Shown: positions 1 to 8,368, counted from the first letter of the stretch. The stretch: DNA of 64,000 nt from Aporhodopirellula rubra (GCF_014192335.1 NZ_JACHXU010000003.1:186001-250000); one strand, 5' to 3'. The notes: generated by a model from the sequence alone, not told the origin. A program made the numbers and translations.

Positions 1-197
1 GTTCCATCATCGGTGCAGGATCGGTTGTCCTGCAGGGAACAAAGATTGAACCGGGAAGTCTTTACGCCGGAACGCCTGCTCGGCGGATCAAAGATGTTGA
101 TCCGGAACAGGCAAAAGAAATGATCGAAAAGATCGCCAACAACTACATGATGTACGCCAGTTGGTTCCAAGAAGAGTCGTCTGCACCAGACTCGTAA
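1..197 (+). CDS. Partial hexapeptide-repeat protein (gamma carbonic anhydrase-like), C-terminal end
   Basis: Only the last 64 codons are in the window, reading in frame 3 to a TAA at 195-197. The translated tail contains the end of a left-handed beta-helix, seen as IGAGSVVLQGTKIEPGSLYA followed by GTPARRIKDV. It finishes with a helix containing NNYMMYASWF. This arrangement of hexapeptide turns, a G-x-PA-(K/R) exit loop and a C-terminal helix is typical of gamma-class carbonic anhydrase-like and acyltransferase proteins (YrdA/PaaY group). The zinc-binding histidines would lie upstream of the window, so catalytic competence cannot be judged. A related hexapeptide acetyltransferase is the main alternative. 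Confidence 0.7.
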   Translation, partial: SIIGAGSVVLQGTKIEPGSLYAGTPARRIKDVDPEQAKEMIEKIANNYMMYASWFQEESSAPDS

Positions 198-251
198 ACC
201 GAACGCATCTTGTTGGTTGAGAGGGCGTTCCCGCGAGTTTGTTCGCTGGGG

Positions 252-1430
252 TTAGTTTGCCGCGCCGAAGAGGACGCAAATCGAAGACGGTACCACCTGT
301 GTCTCGCGAATGAAGGTGAGTTCGCCTGTTTCGGCATCGATGGAGAAGACGGTCGCGGTATTGCTTTCTTGACCGACGACAATGAGCCAACGGCCGCTCG
401 GGTCCATGCCAAAGTTGCGAGGCCATGCTCCGCGAATCGGTTCCACTTCCGTGAGTGAGAGCGTCCCCTCGTCGTCAACCCGGAACGCACTGATGCTGTC
501 ATGGCCTCGGTTTGCGGTGAAGATAAAACGGCCGCTTGGGTGAACGCGGATTTCCGACGCGCTATTGAACGTTTCCTTGGCTTTCACTTCCTCGGACAAC
601 GTCGCAATCGTTTGCCCGGGAGTCATCGTGCCGTCGTCCGCGTTGTAATCGAAGACGGTAATCGACAGGGCCAATTCGTTGAGAACGTAAACTCGTTTCC
701 CGTCAGGGCTGAATTTCATGTGTCGTGGTCCTCCGCCGGGCGGGCAGACACCAAAACCATGAGGAGTCAATGCGGGAGTTTCCGCATCGAGTTTCCAGAT
801 GACAACCCGATCCATTCCCAGGTCAGGTACAAACGCGAAACGGTTGTCAGGTGATGTGCCCGTCCAGTGCGCGTGCGGTGTGTCCTGGCGGTTGGGAACC
901 ACTCCAGAACCGGCCTTAGGCAGCAATTCGGAATGTTCTTTCACTTCCGCGAGTCCTTTGATCGAGCCGTCGTCGGCAAGACCATAGAGCGACGTTGAGC
1001 CGCCACCGTATTGCGCCGACATTAACACTTTGCCTACTCGGTCCGTCGAGACATGAGCTGCCCCGCCGTCTCCCGTTGGTGCCGATCCGATGTACTCGAG
1101 TTTCGCTTTTCCGACTTCGCCCGTGATTCGAAATGCCGACACCGCATCGCCGGAAGTGACCGAGCTGTTTGCTGGGCGGCCCGTGGCGTAGAGGGTCTTT
1201 CCATCGGGATGCATCGCCAAGAAACCGGGGTTTTGGATTTCCGCAGCAAGTGTCGTTGGCGTCAGCTTTCCCGTCTCCGTGTTGAAGGTCGCGTAATAGA
1301 TCCCGCGGCTGTCACTCCCTCGACCGGTCGAGGTGCCAAACCAAACATCAACCATCTGTCCGTAAGAATTTGATACTGAGGTCAAAAAACAAATGGCCGA
1401 AAGGAATGCGATACACAGCGTGCGAATCAT
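252..1430 (-). CDS. Secreted lactonase-family beta-propeller protein (6-phosphogluconolactonase-like)
   Basis: The 392-residue protein starts with a hydrophobic signal peptide (about residues 1-24, ending near SNSYGQ), so it is probably exported. The rest is built of propeller blades with repeated HPDGKTLYATG, FSPDGKRVYVLNE, HPSGRFIFTANRG and DPSGRWLIVVG motifs. This is the signature of the lactonase/YbhE family, seven-bladed propellers that include a cytosolic 6-phosphogluconolactonase. The secreted location argues against a role in the pentose phosphate pathway and for an extracytoplasmic sugar-lactone hydrolase or ligand-binding propeller; this is inference. It converges with the upstream partial gene, leaving a 54-base gap, and is monocistronic in appearance. 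The length is normal for the family. Confidence 0.85.
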   Translation of the reverse strand: MIRTLCIAFLSAICFLTSVSNSYGQMVDVWFGTSTGRGSDSRGIYYATFNTETGKLTPTTLAAEIQNPGFLAMHPDGKTLYATGRPANSSVTSGDAVSAFRITGEVGKAKLEYIGSAPTGDGGAAHVSTDRVGKVLMSAQYGGGSTSLYGLADDGSIKGLAEVKEHSELLPKAGSGVVPNRQDTPHAHWTGTSPDNRFAFVPDLGMDRVVIWKLDAETPALTPHGFGVCPPGGGPRHMKFSPDGKRVYVLNELALSITVFDYNADDGTMTPGQTIATLSEEVKAKETFNSASEIRVHPSGRFIFTANRGHDSISAFRVDDEGTLSLTEVEPIRGAWPRNFGMDPSGRWLIVVGQESNTATVFSIDAETGELTFIRETQVVPSSICVLFGAAN

Positions 1431-1739
1431 GGGCGGGAGCCTCTTGGGGTGGGAAAGGACGAAGTCGTCGCCGACAGTCTAAATCCTTTCAATCCACGAG
1501 TGTGCTTTTTTGAGACACCGCGGCGAATTTATCTCGCATCCTATGCAAGCACGCGATTTTCGCGGATATCGGCTACATCGTTTTAGGGGATGATCTAGGC
1601 ATCCGCGCAGAAAAATACCCTCCGTCAACTGAGTTGGCGGAGGGTAGTCGATGAATCAGAACAGTTTAATCCGGCGGAGTCGGGTAGTCCTTGGGCGTTC
1701 CGGTATGTCTGCAAAGATGCAGGTGGAAGCGACGTCTCG
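1431..1739. other. Intergenic region between the lactonase gene and rimI
   Basis: This 309-base stretch holds the upstream region of the lactonase gene and the 3-prime end of the rimI transcript on the minus strand. The only clear element is the minus-strand terminator at 1611-1646. I see no open reading frame with protein-family character and no confident promoter. Confidence 0.6.
1611..1646 (-). terminator. Rho-independent terminator downstream of rimI
   Basis: On the minus strand the sequence forms a near-perfect hairpin. The arms are TACCCTCCG-CCAAC and GTTGA-CGGAGGGTA with a short loop, followed by five T residues. It lies about 95 bases after the rimI stop codon and is oriented to end that transcript before it reaches the lactonase gene. 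Confidence 0.85.
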
Positions 1740-2261
1740 TTAGCCAGCCATACGTGTGATGCGGTTGTGCGGTTGGGCGAGTTCTTCGGCGGTCGGCTGA
1801 TAACGGAATTGCATGAGGTACGCGTCTTCGGTGGCGTCGTCATAGAAGTCACGCAGAACCGAAATCGCTTTGAAGCCGAGGTTCTTGAAGAACAACTGAG
1901 CTTCGAGGTTCGTTTCGCGAACTTCGAGCATGATGCGGTTTCGCCGCTCTTGGGAAAGCTTGCCGAGCAGTTTTTGCATCATGACGTTACCGATGCCTTG
2001 GCGACGGTAATCGCTGTGTACGGCGAAGTTCAGGATGTGCAGGCGGTTCTTGTGCAGTTCATAGATCATGAACCCGACGACGCGGTCATCACACTCGGCA
2101 ACCATGCCGATGCAGTTTCGTTGGCGAAGGCAACGGATGAAATCATCCTCGGTCCACGAAAACTCGAAACAATCACTTTCGATGCCCAACACGTCTGGCA
2201 TATCACGACGGATCATCCAGCGGATGTGGGCGGTTTTGGTCGCTTGTTTTGTGTGTTCCAC
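1740..2261 (-). CDS. rimI: GNAT acetyltransferase, ribosomal protein S18-alanine N-acetyltransferase-like
   Basis: The 173-residue protein is a single GNAT domain. Motif A is clear (VHSDYRRQGIGNVMMQKLL), supplying the R/Q-x-x-G-x-G/A acetyl-CoA pyrophosphate loop. It is preceded by LHILNFAV and followed by LEVRETNLEAQLFFKNLGF, a near-diagnostic RimI motif. RimI acetylates the N-terminal alanine of ribosomal protein S18 in the cytosol. The start is GTG at 2261, supported by a strong GAAGGGAG Shine-Dalgarno sequence just upstream; an internal ATG 15 codons later lacks such support. The N-terminal 15 residues and about 25 C-terminal residues are extra compared with enterobacterial RimI. The gene is followed by its own terminator. 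Confidence 0.85.
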   Translation of the reverse strand: MEHTKQATKTAHIRWMIRRDMPDVLGIESDCFEFSWTEDDFIRCLRQRNCIGMVAECDDRVVGFMIYELHKNRLHILNFAVHSDYRRQGIGNVMMQKLLGKLSQERRNRIMLEVRETNLEAQLFFKNLGFKAISVLRDFYDDATEDAYLMQFRYQPTAEELAQPHNRITRMAG

Positions 2262-2374
2262 GTCGGACTCCCTTCCGGTGCAATGAAGTTTTTATCGTCG
2301 GTTTCGGAAACCATCCTGGTGTCCCCGGCGAGGAAACGGAAATTAGCAGATCACCCCGATGGCACCAAGACAGA

Positions 2375-2415
2375 AAAAGAAAAAGGCAGCCGGCACATTG
2401 AATGTGCCGACTGCC
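2375..2415 (-). terminator. Rho-independent terminator of the sigma factor gene
   Basis: On the minus strand a hairpin GGCAG-t-CGGCACAT / ATGTGCCG-g-CTGCC (13 paired bases, one mismatch, tiny loop) is followed by TTTTTCTTTTTC. It lies about 230 bases downstream of the sigma factor stop codon and just upstream of rimI. It should separate the two transcripts. Confidence 0.85.
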
Positions 2416-2469
2416 TCGGTTTACTTGCACAAGGCAAGCCAGTGGCAGGGTGATTAACGCAGTTTGCGG

Positions 2470-2520
2470 GGACTAGGGTGCTTTCTCGAACGGCGTATCC
2501 AATATTACCGGATCTCGGAA
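2470..2520 (+). repeat. Dispersed intergenic repeat, copy A
   Basis: The stretch CTAGGGTG, then 11 variable bases, then CGTATCCAATATTACCGGA resembles 10582-10629 without gaps (roughly 70 percent by eye, first eight bases identical). Read on the minus strand both copies encode an S-G-N-I-G-Y peptide, which shows the similarity but is probably not a gene. Copy A lies between the sigma factor stop codon and its terminator. Confidence 0.55.
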
Positions 2521-2643
2521 GACCGGATTGTGGTGGGGCCAGCGCGTATGTGCGTGCCATCGTTTCGCAGGCTCGAGATCGCGTTGGCGGATTGGATCCG
2601 CACGAGCCACATACCTGGACCGGAAGACGTTCGCTCGCGTACC

Positions 2644-4317
2644 TCAGCCTGCCCCGAGTTCGACGTCGATTTTGGCTTCACGGGCCGCGTCGCGGAGTTT
2701 GCTTAGGGCCCGAGCTTCGAGTTGGCGAACGCGTTCTTTGGTCACGCCCATCTCGGCGCCGACTTCCTTCAATGTCAACGGTTCGGCACCGCGTTGGAGA
2801 CCGAAGCGAGCCGAAATGATCTTCTGCTCACGTTCGTCCAAACGATCCAAGATCCGAGCCAACTCACGTTGACGTTGGCGTTGGACGGTCTCTTCCGTGT
2901 ACGGGTCGAGACGTTCGTCTTGATGGCCCACGAAGACCTCTTCACCGCTGGTGCGGAAGCGATCGCGGTGACGGAATTCCTTTGGAATCGTGCGAGCGAA
3001 GTTCTTCATGATCGCCCACGTTGCGTACGTGCTGAACTTGTTACCACGCGAGTAGTCGAACTTCTCGACCGCACGGATCAGCGACATGTTGCCGTCGCTG
3101 ATCAGCGAAAAGAAGTCTTCACTGCTAGCGACGTGTCGTTTGGCGATCGAGACGACCAAACGCAAGTTAGCTTGGACGATCTTGTTCTTCACTCGGACAG
3201 CGTCTTCGTAGAGCGATTGGATTTTGTCCATCGTTTCGCTGCTGCTCTGGCCGCTGGCGATCAACTCGTCACGCAAAACACCGGCGCGGTGTTTGAGGTA
3301 GTTCATCTTGCGGAACAGGTGGCCTTCTTGCTCGCGGTTGAGCAACGCGACGTCGTAAAGTGCCGCCAGATAGCTGGGCAAGTCCGCAGGCGGACGCACT
3401 TTGCGTGACGCGGTGGCTTCCGGCATCTCGGCGAGGTACTCGGACTCTCGGCTGAGGTCTTCGAAATCCTCGTTGTAGATGTGGTCGAGCGGCAGTTCAG
3501 ACAATTGCTGCATCCGAACTTCGTCGAGGATCCGGCGGATGCTCGAGCGGGTGCGTTTGAAGCGTTTGCACAGTTGAGGAATGGTGGCGCCGTGAGCGTG
3601 GAGCTGGGCGACGACCCGTTTGTCTTCCTCGGTCAGCGATTCACGGTGATGCGGGAAGATCGCGAGTTTCTGGTTCTGGGCATCGAAATTCTTCAGCGTG
3701 TAACGGATCGTTTCGGGCGATCGGTTCATTTGCTGAGCCAATTGCACGGTCACCTCCGACAAGCTCGCACCGCCCTCGGCCAATTGCCGAGCACGCTCGA
3801 TCATCTCGGTCTTCTCGTCGCTGCTGAGTTGGCTGAAACGCTCGCCACGGCGGACTTTGTCCCGGTTGGCGGCGATGAACCGTTCCACGCTGCTGTGCAG
3901 GAACCCAACACGTTTGCGTTTGCCAAACAGGAACTTGCGGCTGACGAGGCCGGCTTCGCGCCACCGGCTGATCGTCTTGGTCGAAACATGGAATTGTTTC
4001 GCCAAATCGTTGACGGTGTGAACCCGCTCGCCTGCGGATTGCGAATCCAGATCGGCTGAATCGGCGAGATCCTCGATCAGCAGACGCAAATCATGCTGCA
4101 GGTCTTCCGAGCGGATCGTTTGACGAAGTTTGGATTCGGGGCGGTAGTTTGTGATGCGAAAGCAAACATAGTCGATCACATAATCGCGATCGGGTACGAG
4201 TTCGCCGAGCAGTTTTTCTGCGAGCAGTCCTTGTTCGATTTTCTTGTTACGAGGTGCGAATCGTGTGAGTTGATCGCGAAGTTCGATCAGTCCGACATGA
4301 CGATAGCTGGTATGCAT
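2644..4317 (-). CDS. Composite sigma-70 family factor with N-terminal helix-turn-helix domains, lacking region 3
   Basis: The chosen ATG at 4317 gives 557 residues; an upstream in-frame extension has no supporting features. The N-terminal half holds an excisionase/MerR-like helix-turn-helix (about 98-150, TVNDLAKQFHVSTKTISRWR) and two further helix-turn-helix-like units (about 170-212 and 228-268). A region 1.2-like segment follows (313-345). Region 2 spans about 376-446 (NLRLVVSIAKRH, KFSTYATWAIMKNFAR). Region 4 spans about 490-545 (LTLKEVGAEMGVTKERVRQL). Between regions 2 and 4 only about 44 residues remain, so region 3 appears absent. In the promoter-melting segment the second Trp and the -10-contacting Gln and Thr of RpoD are replaced. 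This is an alternative sigma factor, not the housekeeping one. Targets and any anti-sigma partner are unknown. Confidence 0.85.
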   Translation of the reverse strand: MHTSYRHVGLIELRDQLTRFAPRNKKIEQGLLAEKLLGELVPDRDYVIDYVCFRITNYRPESKLRQTIRSEDLQHDLRLLIEDLADSADLDSQSAGERVHTVNDLAKQFHVSTKTISRWREAGLVSRKFLFGKRKRVGFLHSSVERFIAANRDKVRRGERFSQLSSDEKTEMIERARQLAEGGASLSEVTVQLAQQMNRSPETIRYTLKNFDAQNQKLAIFPHHRESLTEEDKRVVAQLHAHGATIPQLCKRFKRTRSSIRRILDEVRMQQLSELPLDHIYNEDFEDLSRESEYLAEMPEATASRKVRPPADLPSYLAALYDVALLNREQEGHLFRKMNYLKHRAGVLRDELIASGQSSSETMDKIQSLYEDAVRVKNKIVQANLRLVVSIAKRHVASSEDFFSLISDGNMSLIRAVEKFDYSRGNKFSTYATWAIMKNFARTIPKEFRHRDRFRTSGEEVFVGHQDERLDPYTEETVQRQRQRELARILDRLDEREQKIISARFGLQRGAEPLTLKEVGAEMGVTKERVRQLEARALSKLRDAAREAKIDVELGAG

Positions 4318-5146
4318 TGTCTCTAGTTCCCAGTGCTTGATCGTGCGTGTCCGATTTTTCCTTGCAACCCCGGCGGGTCGCCGACACGATAATCTGATTT
4401 GCCCGGGGATCGCCAAATCCATAAGGCGATTAAGGGTGCTGACTCGCAGGCAATCCAACAACCGGTCAATGCCGGGAAGTCTACCAAACGAGTCAAGTGT
4501 CTTCGTGCGGCTCCATGCCGCCCGAAACCGGAACTCTTTGCCGAACGCTAGTCTGCTTGTCTCCTACCGTTGGTTCATACCGTGGTTGGAGACGCACCCG
4601 TTCGACGCGGAAGTCCATGTCCTCATGAGACCGTTGAAGTGACGAAGGAGTTCATCGAAAAGTTCGAAAATTCCCCGGAATCACTGGGCCAGGACTCTCC
4701 GTTTTACCTGACTTGCCTGGTCGGAAACGCACATGGTTCGTTTCGTCTCGCAGCTTCACAGCGGAGATGTCAATTCTGGTCACCAATGAGTCGCCACGAA
4801 TGGCGGCACCCAGTTGGACGGGAGCTACTAGTGAAAATTTCAGACCAAAACGGCCGATCTCGCCAGAATGCAGCGGCTTGACTTCGTAAGTGTCCCGCAA
4901 ATCGCAGGCTTTTCGGGCCAAGAAAAAATTCGGAGGCTTGACCAAGTGTCCTATTGAGGACAGCAGAATTGTCACATTTACAATCAGATTGCAACATTTG
5001 CCGTCTCAAAACGAGATTCTGGTCAATTCTTACACAACCATTCAATCGGTTGACCGGTTCATGCCGATTCTGCCGGAGTAGCGGTACTTTTTCGCCGTTT
5101 TCACGGGTGTTTCTCCCTCCGCCTTCCGTTGTCTGAGTTTGTCCCC
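4318..5146. other. Long intergenic region between divergent genes
   Basis: This 829-base stretch separates the divergently transcribed sigma factor gene and the Tat-signal protein gene. Short frames exist on both strands but have no recognisable motif or consistent codon pattern. It must hold both promoters. I could not identify confident -35/-10 pairs or a structured RNA. Confidence 0.5.
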
Positions 5147-6826
5147 ATGAGCCACCAAACCCATCGCGAAAACCCAGCCCAGAGTCCTCTTTTTGCTCAT
5201 CCGACCCAGTGTGATTCTGGCCGCATTGTCTCGGCGGATTCTGCAAACTGGGCCGGTGACTTCGCGGGCGAACTGAATGCGTCTGGCAACGTGTCTGACA
5301 ACGTGAAGGCCTCGCGGCGTGGTTTCTTAGCGTCTGCGATCATTGGCGGAATGTGTGGGGCAGGCGGATTGTTGCCCGGTGGAGTGTCGGACGCTGGTGC
5401 GGCAGGTGCTGGGGAAACCCGTTTGTCGATTTCGCACAACAACGATCTCTTTCGCGTGCGGATGCAGATGGAGGTCAAAGGCAATGTGACGTTGGTGGAA
5501 GACCCGTTGCTGCCCGATGGCAAGAAAAAGCTGTTGCCGGTGACCGCGGACTTAAACCTGGATTACGAAGAACGGTTTTTACGCCCCGCCGGCGCGACAC
5601 CCGAATCGGAAGTGGTCGCCGTCGAGCGACACATTCACGACGCGGTCGAGAAGAGTCGTCTGAGCCGCACCGCTCAAACGACCGAGCTTCGCGGAACCGT
5701 CACGGACGTCATCGCACGTCGCGAGCAATTGCCCGAAACGATCTATTCCAACGACGAATACTTAACGCACAAAGAGATCGATTTGCTTCGCACGCCGATT
5801 TCCAGCGTCGCGATCGATCGGCTGGTTCCTCAGCAAATGATGCGTCCTGGGGAAAAGGTCGCCATCACGAAAAACGACTTGGCTTCGTTTTTCAATCTCT
5901 CCGGAGTCGCCTCGAGCGACGTGGAAATCGAGTTGGTCTCGGCGGATTCGTCGCAAGCAAAACTGCAGATGCGTGGCAAGATCGAAGGATCAGTGTCGGG
6001 AGTTCCCACTCGATTGCAAATCGTCGGGAAGTTGACACTCGATCGCCGTGCCGGCGCCGTCGCGTGGGCAGCGGTCGCGATCCACGAAACACGTGAGATC
6101 GGCAAAGCGGAGCCAGGTTTCGATATCACCGCGACGGTCCGCATGGTCCGAAAACCACTGGCCAAAGTCCAGACGCTGCCCGCGAAGCCGGCCGAGATCG
6201 TATTCGATGAACCGCCACCGACAGACCGTTTGCTGGTTGCCGTTGCGAGTCGGCACGTTGGGCTGGAGGGATTGATGGACCGTCGATGGCGGATGATGCA
6301 AGACGTCCCCGGCGATGCGGTGCTGCGGATGATCGAAAACGATCAAGCAATCGCGCAGTTGAACCTGCGTCCTTTGCCCCGTTTGCCTGAGGGGCAGCAG
6401 TGGACACTCGCGGCATTCGAAAACGATGTTCGCAAAACGCTCGGAAAACGCTTCGGTGAACTCATCGAGAGCCATGAGGGAATGACCGACGGCGGGCTCC
6501 GGTTGTTGCGCGTCGTCGCGGGAGGACGTGTCAAAGGAGTGCCGATCCAGTGGATTATGATGCACATCAGCGACAACGAGCGACGTCGGGTTTTGGCCAC
6601 TTGGACGATGGACGGGGACAGCGTTCCGCGACTCGCCGGGTCCGATATTCAGCTCGCCGCTTCGCTGCGATTGCTCGATGGGGTGAATCAGACCGCCCAA
6701 AACGACTCAAAAGCAATGAAAACCGGGGAAAACACTGATTTGTCCGTCGTCGATTCGTTAGACGAAGTAGAATCGGTGGCGTCGACCGCAGACGTGGTTT
6801 CGCCGAGTGACGTGAAACGCCGATAA
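5147..6826 (+). CDS. Tat-exported protein of unknown function
   Basis: ATG at 5147 gives 559 residues; a TTG six codons earlier is possible. Near residues 55-90 lies a twin-arginine motif, SRRGFLA, followed by a glycine/alanine-rich hydrophobic stretch (SAIIGGMCGAGGLLPGG). This implies Tat export with an unusually long n-region. The mature part is mixed alpha/beta, rich in charged residues and free of cysteine-rich or metal-binding signatures. It contains no motif I can assign to a known enzyme. The Tat signal suggests that it folds or binds a cofactor before export, which is inference. The gene is followed after 138 bases by another exported protein gene on the same strand, so they may share a transcript. 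Confidence 0.8.
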   Translation: MSHQTHRENPAQSPLFAHPTQCDSGRIVSADSANWAGDFAGELNASGNVSDNVKASRRGFLASAIIGGMCGAGGLLPGGVSDAGAAGAGETRLSISHNNDLFRVRMQMEVKGNVTLVEDPLLPDGKKKLLPVTADLNLDYEERFLRPAGATPESEVVAVERHIHDAVEKSRLSRTAQTTELRGTVTDVIARREQLPETIYSNDEYLTHKEIDLLRTPISSVAIDRLVPQQMMRPGEKVAITKNDLASFFNLSGVASSDVEIELVSADSSQAKLQMRGKIEGSVSGVPTRLQIVGKLTLDRRAGAVAWAAVAIHETREIGKAEPGFDITATVRMVRKPLAKVQTLPAKPAEIVFDEPPPTDRLLVAVASRHVGLEGLMDRRWRMMQDVPGDAVLRMIENDQAIAQLNLRPLPRLPEGQQWTLAAFENDVRKTLGKRFGELIESHEGMTDGGLRLLRVVAGGRVKGVPIQWIMMHISDNERRRVLATWTMDGDSVPRLAGSDIQLAASLRLLDGVNQTAQNDSKAMKTGENTDLSVVDSLDEVESVASTADVVSPSDVKRR

Positions 6827-6964
6827 GGCCGTATTACCGTTGGGAAATGAACGTCACGGGGGTGGCTCGTAATCCTCCCGATCAGTTTTGTCAGTCTGTG
6901 CGTCGTACAGAATGTCCCCGCATCCGGTCGGCACCTCATCAGCACGCTATTTTTGACGAAACCA

Positions 6965-8008
6965 ATGCAACTACCCGGCATCGATTGTTCTCATCGCCCA
7001 GGCATCGGACGACGCGTTCGCGAGTTCGTGATCGCGGTTTGCCTACTTTCCACCCTGGTTTCTTCGGAAGTCATGGCCCAAGACGGGGCCGTTGGCGGAA
7101 AAGCGGACGCGTCGAGTCAATCGCAGACGCAGTTTGCGCCGGGCGTTGTGACGGTGATTCCGCCTGCTCCCGATCCGAAGGAGACCTTCGACGGGCCACT
7201 GACGCTGCAATCGATGATTGACGCCCATCCTGAAATCAGTTGGGAGGGAACCGGAAATCACCCCGAGGGGCGGCCCCATTTCGATCCGCGGAGCCGCACG
7301 CTTCAGGAACAACTGAAACAGGTGATTCTTCGCCGGGAGATCTATTGCTTCGAGTTTTCGTTCAAGCCGCTGCGACAGATTTACCTCGATATTCCTCGTC
7401 CCGACGGGCGAATGCAGCGAAAACTCGTTCAGTACATGGTTTACCGCGTGCGATATCGTGGCGGAGACATGCGTCCGGCGGCCGATGATCTGAATCAGCC
7501 GATTTATCGCCGGATCGAGTCGGTTAGCTACAACTCACGCCGCCTGTTTCCTATGTTCGTTCTCGAAAATCACGAAACGGGGAAACAATTCACCGACCAG
7601 ATTTTGCCTACGGCCGTGGACCGGATCGCGATCCGCGAGCAAATCACGGCACCGCTGTATAACAATGTCGAAATCTCGCGGGTGAAAGTACCGCGAACGA
7701 AAGACGAGGACGCCCCGGGTGTCTGGGGAGTGGCGACATGGGTCGATGTCGATCCCAATCTCGATTTCTTTTCGGTCAACGTTTTTGGTCTGACCAACGC
7801 GTTTGAGCAGGATGGTGAGGGGGCCGACGCACCCTATCGTCGCAAGGCTCTGATGCTGAATTTCTTCCGTCCGGGGGATTCGATGGACCAAATCGCCGAC
7901 CGGGTCCGTTTCGGTGTGCCCGCCTACGAGAACGAAAAAGACCAAGCATACGTGCTGGAAAAATATGGTCTCGATAAACGGCTTGATTACCGGTGGGTGT
8001 TCCGGTAA
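6965..8008 (+). CDS. Secreted hypothetical protein
   Basis: ATG at 6965 gives 347 residues; a TTG four codons upstream is an alternative and neither has a good ribosome-binding site. Residues about 18-39 (VREFVIAVCLLSTLVSSEVMA) form a standard signal peptide with an AQ cleavage site. The mature protein has a proline-rich start and a folded domain with conserved-looking segments such as CFEFSFKPLRQIYLDIP and YMVYRVRYRGGD. I recognise no catalytic motif, lipobox or transmembrane helix after the signal. It looks like a planctomycete periplasmic protein of unknown role. It lies between the Tat protein and rpmA, 114 bases before the latter. Confidence 0.8.
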   Translation: MQLPGIDCSHRPGIGRRVREFVIAVCLLSTLVSSEVMAQDGAVGGKADASSQSQTQFAPGVVTVIPPAPDPKETFDGPLTLQSMIDAHPEISWEGTGNHPEGRPHFDPRSRTLQEQLKQVILRREIYCFEFSFKPLRQIYLDIPRPDGRMQRKLVQYMVYRVRYRGGDMRPAADDLNQPIYRRIESVSYNSRRLFPMFVLENHETGKQFTDQILPTAVDRIAIREQITAPLYNNVEISRVKVPRTKDEDAPGVWGVATWVDVDPNLDFFSVNVFGLTNAFEQDGEGADAPYRRKALMLNFFRPGDSMDQIADRVRFGVPAYENEKDQAYVLEKYGLDKRLDYRWVFR

Positions 8009-8037
8009 CTTTCTCCCCTCTCACATCGAACATATCC

Positions 8038-8057
8038 GCGTCACCTTTGCGTGACGC
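8038..8057 (+). other. Short perfect hairpin upstream of rpmA
   Basis: GCGTCAC, a six-base loop CTTTGC, then GTGACGC forms a perfect seven-base-pair stem 65 bases before the rpmA start. There is no T-run, so it is not a classical terminator. A leader element or a processing site is possible. Confidence 0.4.
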
Positions 8058-8122
8058 CTCCCCCAACCAATTATCGGCCGGCCGCATCAGCGTCGGTTTC
8101 GAGATCAGCAAGCGAAAAGACA

Positions 8123-8368
8123 ATGGCACACAAAAAGGGTCAGGGCAGTAGCCGTAACGGTCGCGACAGTAACGCACAACGTCGTGGAGTGAAGCGATTC
8201 GGCGGCGAATCCGTCCGAGCAGGCAACATTCTCATCCGCCAGGTTGGCACGAAGTTCCACCCCGGTAAGGGCGTTGGAATGGGCAACGACTACACGCTCT
8301 ATGCATTGGTCGACGGAAATGTCCGTTTCGACCGCGAAGGCCGTCGCATCAATATCGACGTCGCCTGA
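8123..8368 (+). CDS. rpmA: 50S ribosomal protein L27
   Basis: The 81-residue product begins [20 protein letters not shown] and continues [19 protein letters not shown], the hallmark of bacterial L27. L27 is a basic protein of the large subunit whose flexible N-terminus reaches the peptidyl-transferase centre. The ATG at 8123 is fixed by the family N-terminus; the frame stays open further upstream but that part is not L27. There is no N-terminal cleavage extension of the Firmicutes type. L21 (rplU), its usual upstream partner, is not adjacent here. The following helicase gene begins about 10 bases after the L27 stop codon, suggesting co-transcription. Confidence 0.97.
   Translation: MAHKKGQGSSRNGRDSNAQRRGVKRFGGESVRAGNILIRQVGTKFHPGKGVGMGNDYTLYALVDGNVRFDREGRRINIDVA

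Larger units (their letters stand above)
2262..2643. other. Intergenic region between the sigma factor gene and rimI
   Basis: This 382-base stretch contains the rimI leader, the sigma-gene terminator at 2375-2415 and one copy of a dispersed repeat at 2470-2520. The short open frames here have no family character. Confidence 0.6.

Noticed and set aside
4570-5246. Frames of 100-158 codons on both strands in the gap upstream of the sigma factor gene
   Set aside because: No motif, no ribosome-binding site, and composition unlike the neighbouring genes; they overlap each other.
6965-8008. Possible operon of the Tat protein with ribosomal protein L27
   Set aside because: The gap contains a hairpin and the functions are unrelated; I could not support co-transcription.
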